This document shows, one piece after another, positions 48,545 to 59,450 of a stretch of 64,000 bases of DNA. The translations under genes and the position numbers were made by a program. The notes under the pieces were generated by a model. It had not been told where the DNA came from. It did not search any database and saw only the letters and a list, made by a program, of their open reading frames with translations. Position 1 is the stretch's first letter; the number at the start of each line of letters is the position of its first letter. The stretch covers positions 1 through 64,000 of the forward strand of contig JAGFNK010000069.1 in NCBI GenBank assembly GCA_025769875.1, in the 5' to 3' direction. This DNA is from Russula earlei. Its lineage: Eukaryota; Basidiomycota; Agaricomycetes; Russulales; Russulaceae.

Positions 48545-48960
48545 AAATATGAACAGTTAGATTAGATGCCTTAGGCTACAGGGATGAGCATGCACTTAAG
48601 TCAAGCACATTCCCTCTATTACAAATGCTCTCAAAAGAAAGCCTATTATAGACTATTCCATTGAACAGACTTAAGCAAGAGCATATGCAACTAATAATCA
48701 AGATGGCAGTGCCAAGTTTGACTCTCAAGCTATCTTACATAAATAGTCCATTACAGAGGATTGAACCCAAGACCTCTAGCACAGAAAGCTGGCTACAGTC
48801 TTCCCATTAAAAGGGATCTAAGCAATAGTATATACAAACAAGACAACAGTACCAAGTTCAGCTACAGCCACCTTATATAAATAGACCATTACTGGGATCA
48901 AACCTAAGATCTCCCCCAGATATACCAAGTGCTCTAACCACTGACCCACCCAGCCTTTGG
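48545..48960 (-). mobile_element. tRNA-derived SINE, dimeric
   Basis: Minus strand from about 48955: GGCTGGGTGGGTCAGTGG followed by TTAGAGCAC (A-box-like), and GGTTTGATCCC (B-box-like) at 48894-48904. A second B-box-like GGTTCAATCC lies at 48758-48767, suggesting a tandem head. A non-tRNA tail runs to about 48545. It lies inside copy A'. Confidence 0.65.
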
Positions 48961-48963
48961 TAC

Positions 48964-49481
48964 TGTAAAGTGGTTCAATCTATATAACAACACAACACAA
49001 CCAACAGAAACTCAGTCCTCAGGCCTCCTCAGACTTTCTTGGGAGTTAGCAGAGTTTACTAACATATTACTAATCCCCTGTTTTACATTACTCATCCTTG
49101 CTGTGCATTACTCATCCCCTGTTGCACATTATTCATCCCTGCTGCACATTGCTCATTCCCTATTGCATATTACTTATCCTGTACATATATGGTTCACCTT
49201 ATGCCTTATTTAAGGCACACAATAAACACTGACAGTCACCAGACTGTCCATTTGATTTGTGGCACACTCCATTGCTAGGGTACTCCTTTGTAACCACCCT
49301 ATCTTGTCCCACTGGCTTTCTCTCTCTATGAACACCTCCAGCTCCCAGTAGTAGTGCCTCTCTGGTACCTGCTACTCATCTGGGCTCTCCTGCTTGCCAA
49401 CACTATCCTAAAAGTTATTTGACTCATCTTTGACCTCTCCCCTCACTCTTGAACAGGATTGTTCAACAGTGAGTGTTGACA
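48964..49481 (-). mobile_element. LTR (family X, copy 1)
   Basis: Minus strand starts TGTCAACACTCACTGTTG at 49481 and ends ...CTTTACA at 48964 (TG...CA). It contains AATAAA and the block around CAGACTGTCCATTTGATTTG, shared with the other X copies at 53607 and 58758. It interrupts the copy A' coding sequence exactly after NFLQNFRG. No matching target duplication could be seen next to the SINE side. Confidence 0.65.
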
Positions 49482-50847
49482 CCCTCTAAAGTTCTGCAAG
49501 AAGTTCTTATTGTCAAGCTTGATGATACAAACATCCCTTGTATAACCATGAGGAGCAGTAGAAACACTGATGGGAGGTGCCCAGACAATATGTCCAGGTC
49601 CATCAGCTTTCTCCAATCCTTCATCTTTATGAAGAATTTTTTGAGCTCCTCAATCACCATTCATGTATTATTCAGCTTGCTTTGTTTCTGCACCAGCTGG
49701 CATGCAGCCTCCTCAGCATTAGGTCCACCACCCTCTGACATTGTCATTAACACTGTAATCAATTTCTCCAAGATGTCAACTGTGATGTTCAGGGTGCTAA
49801 TATGGCCCTGGATGGATCCAAGGAAGTTGATGAAAGTGTCCTTGTCCATGAGGACAACCTGCTTCTTTGGCCCAGCTTTGTAAGTGTAGTCAGAATTTTT
49901 GCCCATCTTCTAAGGGAAAAAACATACCCAAGTAGGAGTATGAATCATTACCTTCACTTCCAGGGAACAGGATGTGGTGGGCTGTGACAGTGTAAAGATC
50001 TTTGCCCACTCTAAAGTAGAAGCCCATTGTTCCCTCAATATTGAGGGTCTTCAAGCCAGTGATAGGCAGGCAAAGTGCAGTAGTCACAGGATCAATAACA
50101 GCCTCAAGTAGGTCACCACCCAAGATGAGTTCAAACAGTTTAGGACCATGGAAGCTCTTGGCCACTGACTCACAGTATGCATCATTGACATCAGAAATGC
50201 CATGTTCCTTGAAGAGATTAAGAATGTCATTGAAAGAGTGGAATGCAACCTTGCTGATGAGAGTATCACACAAGACTCCCACCCAAATCATGAGGGGGTG
50301 GTAATGACTGTCCTGTATAGGATGACCTTGATGTCAATATTGTTGTCCTCATTCTCCTCATTCTCCTCAGCCCAGCTGAAATGAACAAGGTTAACAGATA
50401 AAAACTAAATGTTTTACTGGTCAAGGAGTTCAACAACCTAGGAACAGATGTCAGTCCACAGATTCAAGTGCTCCAAGAGGGTCACAAACCCTCAAATGAA
50501 TAGTAACACATAGGCCATCCTTGCCAAGTTCATCATGCTCATAGACTGGCCAAAGCTACATGGGATGACAATCTTGCTCTGGCCCTGAGGGCACTTTGAA
50601 GATGTCCTTGTGGACATCTAGAAGATCAACTTGGCACCCCAGCATCTCAGACCTTGAATACTGAAATAGTAAAGGTGGGATAGTAAAGGCCCATCTTTAT
50701 TATTTTAGTATTTGAGCTTAGAGACATTGTAGCAAGAGAAGTTGACAGAAGAAATGCTGGAGAAGTCATCCTCCCAGAGCCAGGATGAATTGCTGTCAGT
50801 GGATAAGGGTCCCTTACCAATCCACATAGAGTACACAGCACACTTTG

Positions 50848-50941
50848 CATCAAATGCTGGTGAGTGGACATGGTGCTCCAAGGTATCATCCACTAGAGGA
50901 TGACACCTTGGAGCACCACATCCACTCACCAGCATTTGATG
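50848..50941. repeat. Near-perfect hairpin, about 44-bp arms
   Basis: Left arm from 50848 and right arm ending 50941 are reverse complements except about three transition differences, with a loop of about four bases near 50892. It inverts and repeats the piece coding EHHVHSPAFDA of copy A'. Confidence 0.85.
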
Positions 50942-52095
50942 GGGTCAGTATAGAAGAAGACCAATAAAACATAAAAAACTCACTTGCAAGGGGTCATTTG
51001 TGGGACATGCACTTTTGAGCACCTTTGCCCAGCAAAGACCCCAGTCAATGCATCACATTAAGACATACAGTAGCTTGTACTATGGGTGGCCAGGAACTGC
51101 AAATATTTCACTTTTCAATTTCTACAGCCTTCCACAACATACTTTGAGCCTTTAAATTTGAATCCTATATCATTTTCACTCTTTTATATCTGCTCATAAA
51201 TTTTATATATTTTTATTTGAAGTTGTTGAGCTCTCAGACAATGACTGAGGTCCAGATGCAAAAAGTTGATATGCAAATCTTTGTAACAGCTGGTCACAGT
51301 CTAGTTTCAGTCTCTGCTTCAACAGCAAGAGGCAATTGCAGGATTTTGAAGCAGATGTAATAGCTCAACAAATATATTAGGTTTCTCTGAAGTATCCCTA
51401 GGACAGCTCATATAGTAGGATATAAAGTAGAGTACAAATAACTCATTGGAGTCCCTGATGTGTAAGGAGGAATAGCTGCATGCTGCATTGCTGTGAGAGG
51501 ATATAGTGTATTTGGTGCTTTGGATGTTGAGAGAGGGGTGGCAATTATGGCAGTATCAAGTTGTTGGCATTGTGGAGGATGTGTGATGGTGGTCACAGTG
51601 TCAGGTGGTGTTATCAATTAGTGCTGGTCATTTCTGCCCATGTTGGCCAAACAAACCAATAAAATGCTTGTGGGCTTTTAGATCCAGATTCTCATCAAAG
51701 TGGGCATTAATCCTTGAGGTCAGATCTGGCTTTGTACTCTCCATTGACAAATTGAGTGCAGTTGCAAGGTCTTGAAGTTCAGTCTTGTTCTTTGAACCCA
51801 AGGAGCCCATGAAGATCATGGTAGCCCCTTGTGTAGCTTGCTGTATGAGGTCTTAATTCTCTTTGGTGTGTGACATGGGTATGGGTAACACTGTGACAAT
51901 GTGGTTACAGGTATGCTTGGGTACAGGTATGGGTTTCAGTTAGTTGTACCCACACAACACTGTACCCTTACTCACAGGTATATGAGTGTTGTATAGGTGT
52001 TGTACAGACTATCTAATTCTTATACATTCTAACTGAGCATTCAGTGAAATCTATTGAGGCTTCTTGCTTTTCTCCAGCAGAGGTGATTGGGTCAC
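50942..52095 (-). mobile_element. Repeat sequence with SAP-like ORF
   Basis: CpG-poor. The minus-strand ORF 51628-51819 encodes a 63-residue peptide with KNKTELQDLATALNLSMEST, a SAP-like helix-extension-helix motif as in repetitive agaricomycete proteins. The piece 51870-51990 is a GGGTAYGGGT-rich simple repeat, echoed near 54820-54900. The remainder is unassigned repeat. Confidence 0.5.
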
Positions 52096-52630
52096 AAAGA
52101 TGTAGAAACTAAACAGTTTATTTGGGGTATGGAAGGGTTGTTTTGAGTGAGTGTATGCAGCGTTGAAGGGGACCTGCACATTCGCACATGTGGGAATTGC
52201 TGAATAATGTAACGACTGTACTCAGTGACTCGCGCGCATGAGCAATCACTGTGGATATATATTTACCTGAATAATGTAACAACTGTACTATTCAAGTATG
52301 AGCTTTATGGAACGTAAGGAATGATAAGTAAGTGGGAACACACCTCAGTGACTCGCGCGTGTGAGCGATCACTGAGGAGCAAGGGTAAACTATCTACTCA
52401 TTTAAGTAGGCAGGAGGTAAGCGAATGGTATCCAAATGATGGAACGTCAGTCGACCCAATCAGCATCTACGTCAATTGACTAGACTAGGTATGAACTGAG
52501 TGTAAATAACTAGTTCTACTCGGAGATGCTAAGAACAGTCCTGGGTATATATCCCAAGTGAGAGGATCCCTCACTCAGCTTCGTGTGCTCGCGATTGAGC
52601 TCACCCACAGTCGGGAATCACAACAAAAGA
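52096..52630 (-). mobile_element. Young solo LTR (family W) with AAAGA target duplication
   Basis: LTR 52101-52625: minus strand starts TGTTGTGATTCCC and ends TTTCTACA. Direct repeats AAAGA at 52096-52100 and 52626-52630. It is CpG-rich unlike its surroundings (several CGCGCG runs). The related sequence at 45287-45305 has the site uninterrupted (GTCACAAAGAAGGATTC), which acts as an empty-site control. It contains internal direct repeats with CAGTGACTCGCGCG. Confidence 0.85.
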
Positions 52631-53606
52631 GGGATCCTTTTCCATTGAGTAGCTAAAGTTGTTTATATACAGGGCAGCACAAAGGAGAATTTAAGGGAGA
52701 TGGTGAGTGCTGAGGTGTTATTGTGTGTTGAACATGGGCATGGTGTGGAAAAGCAGGGAGGGGGCATAGTGAGTTTGCAGCAAGTCAAATGTGTAGTGGT
52801 GATGGTGCTGCTAGTGTTGTCACAGTTGTTGCTGTTGCTGCTGCTGTCATTGTGGTGGAGTCAGTGGAGGTGGAAGGTATTGGTGATGATGGCATGCTTG
52901 GCCTTGCAAACACTTGCCATAGTTGTTGAGCTAGAGAGTGTGGGGTCAGTGTTCAAAAACAAGATGTGAGTGGGTCTCTGGTAATCATCTCATGGCTGCA
53001 GCAATGAGGTCTTCACCACTGCAGATGGTGGCAGCATGCACAGATGAGGTCATATGTGTTAATGGGGATGTGGTGGAAGGGGAGGTGTGGTGCAGCATGG
53101 TCCTTGTGCTGGTGACTTCTCCTGTGGTGATGTCATGGTGGCAGCTGTTGATCTCTCTGCAGGGCAGCATTGCTGGGCTCAGGTCTGAGGCCTTGGTCTT
53201 CTTGGGTGGTGCTGGTGGCTTGAGGTGATGATGGTGCTTTGTTACTGGTATTGTGTATGACTGAGACTTTGGTGTTAGGCATGATGTTGACTGAGACTGA
53301 GGGTGAAACTAAGAGGGTGGCAGTGGGCTGAGCTAAGGCAACAGTGGCAAGTGAGACTAGAGCTGGTGCAATCACAGTAGACATAGAGGCAGTGGTGGCA
53401 GCTGGCAATGGAGGTGATACAGTGGGTTGGGCTGAGGCAGTGGACAGGGCAGAGATGGCAGTGGCTGGTGATGCTGGTGATACAGCAGACTGGGCTAAAC
53501 TGATGAGTGCAGACAAGGCTAAGTTGGTGGCTGGCATGACTGAGGCTACTGTAGTGGGGGACAAGACTAGAATGGCAGTTGGCAAGACTGAGGCTAAGGC
53601 AGTGAT
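52631..53606. repeat. Low-complexity G/T-rich repeat-derived region
   Basis: Dense GTG/CTG/GCTGA-type imperfect triplets; both strands give Ala/Ser/Thr/Val-biased frames that look like simple-sequence translation or a degraded gag linker. Contiguous with the LTR at 53607. No identifiable domain. Confidence 0.45.
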
Positions 53607-54830
53607 TGTCAGAACTCACTGTTGAACAATCCAGTTCAAGAGTGAGACAAGAGCTTGGAGACAAGTCAACTGAGTTTGAGGATGAAGTTGGCAAAGAGCA
53701 TGATCCAAACAAGTACCAGAGGGGGACTGGTACAGGCTGTGAGAGGTGGTCATGGAAAGAGAGGGCCAGAATGTACTAGATCGGGCAGTCACAAAGGAGT
53801 ACCCTTAGTAATAGAGTGCCACAAATCAAATGGACAGTCTGAAGACAGTCTGCTACTTTATTGAGTGCTTATATACTACAAGGGAACTGCTTTATAGGGA
53901 ACAAGTCATAACCTGTTATCAAGCATAGTGAGAGCTGAGTAAGGCATTGGGGAATGCTTAGTGAGCATGCTCAGTCATGCTCAGTAAGCTGCTGAGTAAG
54001 GAGGCCCTTGATGATGAGTAAGGACCTCTAGTGTCCACATGTTCACTATCTAGTACACATGCAAAGTATTTGATTCATTTACTGTTAGTTAGTTTAGGGC
54101 CAGTCTTTTTGGAGACTTGGAGTATTTGGCAGTGAGGAGGTGTTTCTTATAAGGCCCTTTATAAGGTTCTATTAGGGTCTTTAGAGTCAACCGTAATATT
54201 AGTATTAAGGTCCCTAGTAGTGTCTTATAGTTTGTTCTAAGATTATTAGAGTTAGTCTAATAACACATTCTAGGGTCTATAGTATCTTCATCAGTGTCCA
54301 ATATAAGGGCTTCAGGGCCTTCTTAAAGAGTCCTTAGAAGGTCTTTTACTGCTAGATAGGTTGCCACTAAGTAGGGCTTGCCATATATTGATTGTGCCTA
54401 GAATCAATTGTGCCACAATGTGCATGCAATATTGTGGACACCTCTAGTCACCCCTTTTGGCCATATGAACAGAGTAACATCATGAAGCCCAGGTTTCCTC
54501 TAATAAGGAAGGGTCCTTCAGGGGCCCTCTCTGGAGAATGGTTCATGACAGTGATGGTGGATGAGACTGAGAGGGAGAGATGTGGAACAGAGAGGACAGT
54601 GGGCATGGCTGGAATGATGGTGGGAGGTGATGCAGGGATGGTGGACAAGGCAGGCAAGGCTGGAGCTTGGACAGATTTGGAAATGGATGGCACTGGGTGT
54701 GAAGCATTCAAGGGTGAAGCAATGGGAACAAGCAGGGCAGGTGGGGCCATCAGGGCAATGGGCATGATAGGTGTGGTGGACAATGCTGCAATGACTATGA
54801 GCAAGACAGGGGGAATTTTATGGGTAACAC
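53607..54830 (+). mobile_element. LTR (family X, copy 2) and adjoining degraded internal region, plus orientation
   Basis: Starts TGTCAGAACTCACTGTTG at 53607 and includes the X-family block CAAATCAAATGGACAGTCTG near 53824. The segment 54010-54560 is the reverse complement, with mutations, of 56810-57420. The plus-strand frame after 54392 gives SSHPFWPYEQ and GPSGALSGEWFMTVM, also present inverted at 56638-56982. The LTR/internal border is not clear. CpG-poor and without intact genes. Confidence 0.6.
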
Positions 54831-55272
54831 CATACCCTTACCTGTACAGGTACAGTGTTCATGGATATGGGTATGGGTATAGCAAAATATACCCATGGGT
54901 GCACCCATGTCACACCCTAATTGGATGCATGGTGTGGTAGAGGATATTATATGCTTTTGCTGCATCAGTCATTTTTTTTGTAGATCTCATCTTTGAGGTC
55001 TTGGGCTGCCTTCTTTATGTTGGCCTCTATTGCATCATCAACTTTTTTTTTTATGCAAGGTGTGGAATGAACCACACTAGGACTTGGACTGTTGACACAT
55101 CTGAGGACCTCCTTAGTGATATTGCCAATGCCCTGCTGTGAGTGGAACTTTAATGTGTCACTTCAGAGTCAACAAAAGTGTAATTCACCATTTTTATGAC
55201 AATTCCACCTTTGCTACCCTTTAGAAAATTAGTTCTGAGGTGGTGTTGATATGTATATTGGATTGGTAAACT
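54831..55272. other. Unassigned CpG-poor repeat sequence
   Basis: Includes a GGGTATGGGT-like simple repeat (54840-54900) and T-tracts; no coding signal. Confidence 0.4.
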
Positions 55273-56117
55273 GTTCCTGTTACGAACCAGGGCCAGGTCC
55301 TGGCTGTAGATTGTCCTATTTCACTCAAGAGAGACCTCTCTCACTTTGCATTGCCGACTCCCTTCCATTTTCTGGGCTATCCCTCCTGCGGTACAAGATA
55401 TCGCTATTGCAAAGGCACTATAACATGACCAGGCACCCATTTCCTAATCAGGTAATCATCGCGTGGCAGCCACATGGCCACCCAGCTACCAAGGACCCGA
55501 AACAGCGGCACAAACTCTTAGAAACTGTTGCATAAATCATCTGATGTCATCAAGGCTCCAATGACATCATGGCTGACTGAGTGACCCCACAGTGACCTCA
55601 TAGGCTCACTAAGTGCTCCACAGTGACATCATAATGATGTCATCGCTCCACAATGATCAGTAATGCGCTCAGTAAGCCTGAAACTTGACACAAGCAAGTT
55701 TATGCCTCTGTAGTCCTATTGGATGGTACCAAAGAGTCTAGAATAGTCCCAGTTCTTTGTAATCGACCCTGTACACTGTATATAAGCCCCAATAAAGCAT
55801 GGCAGTCGTCAGACTGTCCATTTGCATTTGTGATACTCTCATCCTCCTGGGTACTCCCCCGCAACTGCTCAGTTTAAAGTCTACTCATGTCTTCAAGGTA
55901 CTCTTCAACGACCGCCTTGTTTAAAGCCCCCTCGCTACACTAGCCTCTAGTCTTCGCCTTTGTCTCTTGCAACACCTACCAGTCCCCATCTGGTACCTCC
56001 TCGTCGTTTGGCTCATCCTCCTGTTCAACGCCACCTTCGCTGCGTACCATCTGTTCCGACCCTTGCCCACCTGCTCCTGAGTCCTTAGTGATCAGCAGTA
56101 TGTGTCTTGACAGTTCC
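55273..56117 (+). mobile_element. Young solo LTR (family V) with GTTCC target duplication
   Basis: LTR 55278-56112 (835 bp), starts TGTTACGAACC and ends GTCTTGACA. Direct repeats GTTCC at 55273-55277 and 56113-56117. It contains TATATAAG and AATAAA near 55780-55800 and the CAGACTGTCCATTTG block related to family X. CpG content is near normal, so it is younger than its surroundings. Confidence 0.88.
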
Positions 56118-56637
56118 TAGGGGTTTTGCAATCAGGGTGAGGTTTTAACTTCTCACAGTAGGTTGAATTACTATAAAAGGTGATTGTGTTTCCAAATAAC
56201 TAGCACACCATCCACCCTATCTGCCCATTCTGGCCCATGCACCCCTTTCACCACACAACATTTGGAGTTCAAGAACAGCCCTTCAGAGATCATATAATTT
56301 AGTAAGTAGTTATCTTATTATTAACTTGCTTATATAAGTAAATTTCATCTGTTAACATGTGAGTTCACTAACCTATTGAATTGCAAGGTACAATATTTAG
56401 GATTCATCACCCAATGGCAGCCAAGACTGATTCATCTCACTCTGGGATGTAAGCTGCATGACATGGGAAATGAAAGTTGACAATATCAGGCTGCATCCAG
56501 AGGCTATCTCTCTCACAGGATATCATATCATTACTGTGTGATCCTACATATAGGCTTGAGAATGCTAACCAATCAGTGGAGATCATTGGGGCTGCATGGG
56601 CCACCAAATACAGTTTGGCAGCTGCAATTGATGTAAT
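56118..56637. other. Unassigned repeat-island sequence
   Basis: AT-rich, CpG-poor, no recognisable domain on either strand. Confidence 0.35.
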
Positions 56638-58758
56638 TCAAGGTTCCAAGGTCTTACCTGATAAGGAGGTAATTGCACCAATCAGAATAAGTGAATGGAG
56701 ACAGCCAAGTGTATGGGCATCAAATGGGACCCAAAACAGTGGGCCTGTCTCCCCAACAAGCAGGGACTGACAGGGCAGAGCATCAGTGTTGCTAAAGGAA
56801 AGCACCACCATGTTCACAGTGATTGTCATGAACCATTTCCCAGAGAGGGCCCTTGAAGGACCCTTCCATATTAGAGGAAAGAAGGGCTCTATGGTGGCAC
56901 CCTGTTCACAAGGCCAAAAGGGGTGAGCAGAGGCATCCACAATATTGTGCACACATTGTTGCATGATTGATTCTAGCCACAATTGACATACAGCAAGCCC
57001 TACTTATTGGCACTCTATCTAGCATTAAAGGACAACATTAGAGGCCTTCTAAGGACCCTCCAAGATGACCCTAAAGTCCCCATAATAATGATTAAAGAGG
57101 ATACTAGAGGCCTTAGAACACATTATTAGACTAACTCTATTAACTGTAGAACAAACTATAAGGCAACACTAGGGACCTTAATACTAATATTAGGGTTGAC
57201 TCTAAACACCCTAATAGAACCTTATAAGGGGTCTTATAAGGAGCACCTCCTTACTGTCAAATACTCCAAGTCACTGAAGGACTGGCCCTAAACTAACTTA
57301 CAGCAAATGAATCATGTGCTTTGCATGTGCACTAAGCAGTGAACATGGGGACTCTAAAGGCTGTTACTCATCATCTAGGGCTTCCTTACTCATGTTAGGA
57401 ACTTGACTCATGTTCATGACTGACTGCTTACCTATGTCTGCTTACTCATTTGCTTATGGACTGGCTGACTCAGGCTTTGTTATTGCTTACTGATCAGATG
57501 ACTGATGCTTAGTGATTGCTTACTGGATTGATGACAGATACTAGGAAAGGATGACTCATGTGTGAGTCATTATTGATACTTTCAAGTTTGGGTCCTTGTT
57601 TTCAGATAGTAGTGGGTCTCAGCTATGTGTTCCCCAAGTTTCATATGAATCAGATCAGCCATTATGGAGATATGGTATAAATACTCTGATGTATCTGAAG
57701 TTGAGCCTTACACTCAACTTACTCTTTGAATTACTATCAATTCTCTCTCTCTCTCCCTCTCTCTACAAATTCTACTTCTCAAAGCAATAAGAGGCCCCTC
57801 TCATCTCTATCATTCACTCTTGCCTGAGATAACATCAACAGCTTCAAAGTCTAGTGCTTGAACTATATCAAGCAACTCTATTGCTAGAGAAGCAATTAAG
57901 ATCGGAGAATCTTAACAACACAGCAGCTTACTGAGCATTCCCCAATGTCTTACTCATCCTCCCATTGTGCTTGATAACAAGGTTGTGACTTGTTTGTTGA
58001 AGATGGAGGGCACAGGTTATGTGATAATGATAAGATCTTCAAGATCTATCAAAAGATATCTACAACATGTGATTAGATGCAATAGATAAGATAGGAAACA
58101 GTAAGTACTCACTTTAGTATTGTGTAAGACAAGACTGAAGTGATCTATCGAAATGTGATGCTCTTAAGTACTCCAGAGCATCCCTAAATACACTGCAAGT
58201 AGCTACCATCAATCAGCAACAAGGATCATACAGGGATCAGTTGTTATCAACTACCAATTGTCATCAATTAACTTATTGTTGTAGCCAATGTAGATCTCAG
58301 CATATGAGCTGAGCTGGTCCATGTGATCTGGCATGTCAATGCACCTGAGCCTGGTGTTGCCCAGTCCATGTAACTGACACATCAACACATCTGGGCTGTG
58401 ATTACATCACAATGTCCCAGGGTGGTAACACACCTAATTAATGATAATCTTAACATTGTTCTCTTTATAGTAGTCCCCTTGTAGTATATAAGCACTCAAT
58501 AAAGTAGCAGACAGTCTTCAGACTGTCCATTTGATTTGTGGCACTCCCATTACTGAGGGTACTCATTGTGACTGGCCTATCTAGTATTCTGGCACTCTCC
58601 TTCTGTGATCATCTCTCACAGCCAGTACCAGTACCTCTCTGGTAATTGCTACTCATTTGGACAGTGCTCTTTGCCAACTTTGTCCTTGAACTTAGTCAAC
58701 TCATCTCTGAGCTGCTCCCTCACTCTTGAACTGGATTGTTCAACAGTGAGTCTTGACA
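56638..58758 (-). mobile_element. LTR (family X, copy 3) and internal region, minus orientation
   Basis: Minus strand starts TGTCAAGACTCACTG at 58758, runs through the X-family block (58525-58545) and into an internal frame 56982-56638 with NIVDASAHPFWPCEQG and GPSRALSGKWFMTITVN. It is the inverted counterpart of 53607-54830. It is interrupted by the family Y solo LTR and possibly by a second insertion around 57420-57940 (a sequence absent from copy 2). Confidence 0.6.
57990..58460 (-). mobile_element. Solo LTR (family Y) with TTGTT target duplication
   Basis: LTR 57995-58455 (461 bp), TG...CA, flanked by TTGTT at 57990-57994 and 58456-58460. Copy 2 of family X shows the uninterrupted site around 53895-53915. 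It is related to the interrupted LTR at 44978-46383. Confidence 0.82.
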
Positions 58759-59234
58759 GTGACCTGTATGCTAAGGGTGAACAATCAGGCAAGTGCATCA
58801 AGCCTGATGCAATATCTGCCACTGTGAATGTGCACATGCATGCCCTTGGGGAATGGTTGTCTCAACCCCCCCTCCCTCCAGTTCCTTTGATGCCACCACC
58901 TCCCTTGCATCAGGTCCCTTTGGACTCACACTGCTGCCTATTATAGCAGCCTCATCTGCTGCTGTTCTCTACACACAATAGAAACCTTTTTTTTGTATCA
59001 TTGTAATTTATTTGTCTGATACCTAATAATTAAGTGATTGAATAAGTGATTGAGAAAATAGTTTGGTGTTATTTAAATGTGTGATTGAACACTGATTCTC
59101 TTGCTGCCTTTTATAACAATTCAACCCACCATGAAAAGTATACAACTAATGGTGTTGATGTATAGCAATTTGAGATTTGCACATCACTGATCAGTCACTG
59201 ATCAGCCATAGTATCCCACTATCAGTGTATAGTG
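58759..59234. other. Right end of repeat island
   Basis: A degraded X-element internal fragment (frame with NVHMHALGEWLSQ) followed by AT-rich sequence up to the intact NDK-like promoter copy. No gene. Confidence 0.4.
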
Positions 59235-59450
59235 AATGATCACATCACCATCACATCATCTGATCTGCGAGGTGCCAGGGGTACCCATCTTGATCTCTTG
59301 CCACCACTTGTTCGGTTCCTCGTTTTCATTATATTGCGTTCTGCCATTCCTCGAACCGGATCGGCTCGTTGTTTCTATTTTGCTTCTGTGACATAGCTTG
59401 TATCCCACATCGCGTTTCACGCACACCGACCTTCCTTATTGACTCTTCGA
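59235..59450 (+). promoter_or_regulatory. Promoter/5' leader of the NDK-like gene (intact copy)
   Basis: CpG-containing counterpart of 44551-44740. It lies between the repeat island and the start codon at 59451, so only about 215 bp of original upstream sequence remain. Confidence 0.6.

Larger units (their letters stand above)
48078..50900 (-). pseudogene. Decayed large repetitive protein with C-terminal trypsin-like domain (copy A')
   Basis: Minus-strand fragments, N to C: MWIGKGPLSTDSNSSWLWED (about 50820), GVLCDTLISKVAFHSFNDIL and EHGISDVNDAYCESVAKSFH (about 50280-50170), GFYFRVGKDLYTVTAHHILF (about 50020-49965), AGPKKQVVLMDKDTFINFLG (about 49870), FVIKHGL-type FVIKHGLTMLTTIGCLTGFE (about 48380) and PMYWLWEVIKVEFSGANLSL (about 48120). 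These match a long protein family repeated in many agaricomycete genomes. The TAHHIL and (G)DSxS positions suggest a chymotrypsin-like His/Ser pair; in this copy the Ser region reads RDSES and the gene has many stops. It is interrupted by an LTR and a SINE. Confidence 0.7.

Noticed and set aside
53133..53585. Long Ala/Ser/Thr/Val-rich minus-strand frame as a secreted or wall protein gene
   Set aside because: It mirrors GTG/GCTGA simple repeats, lies against an LTR and has no start context, signal peptide or introns.
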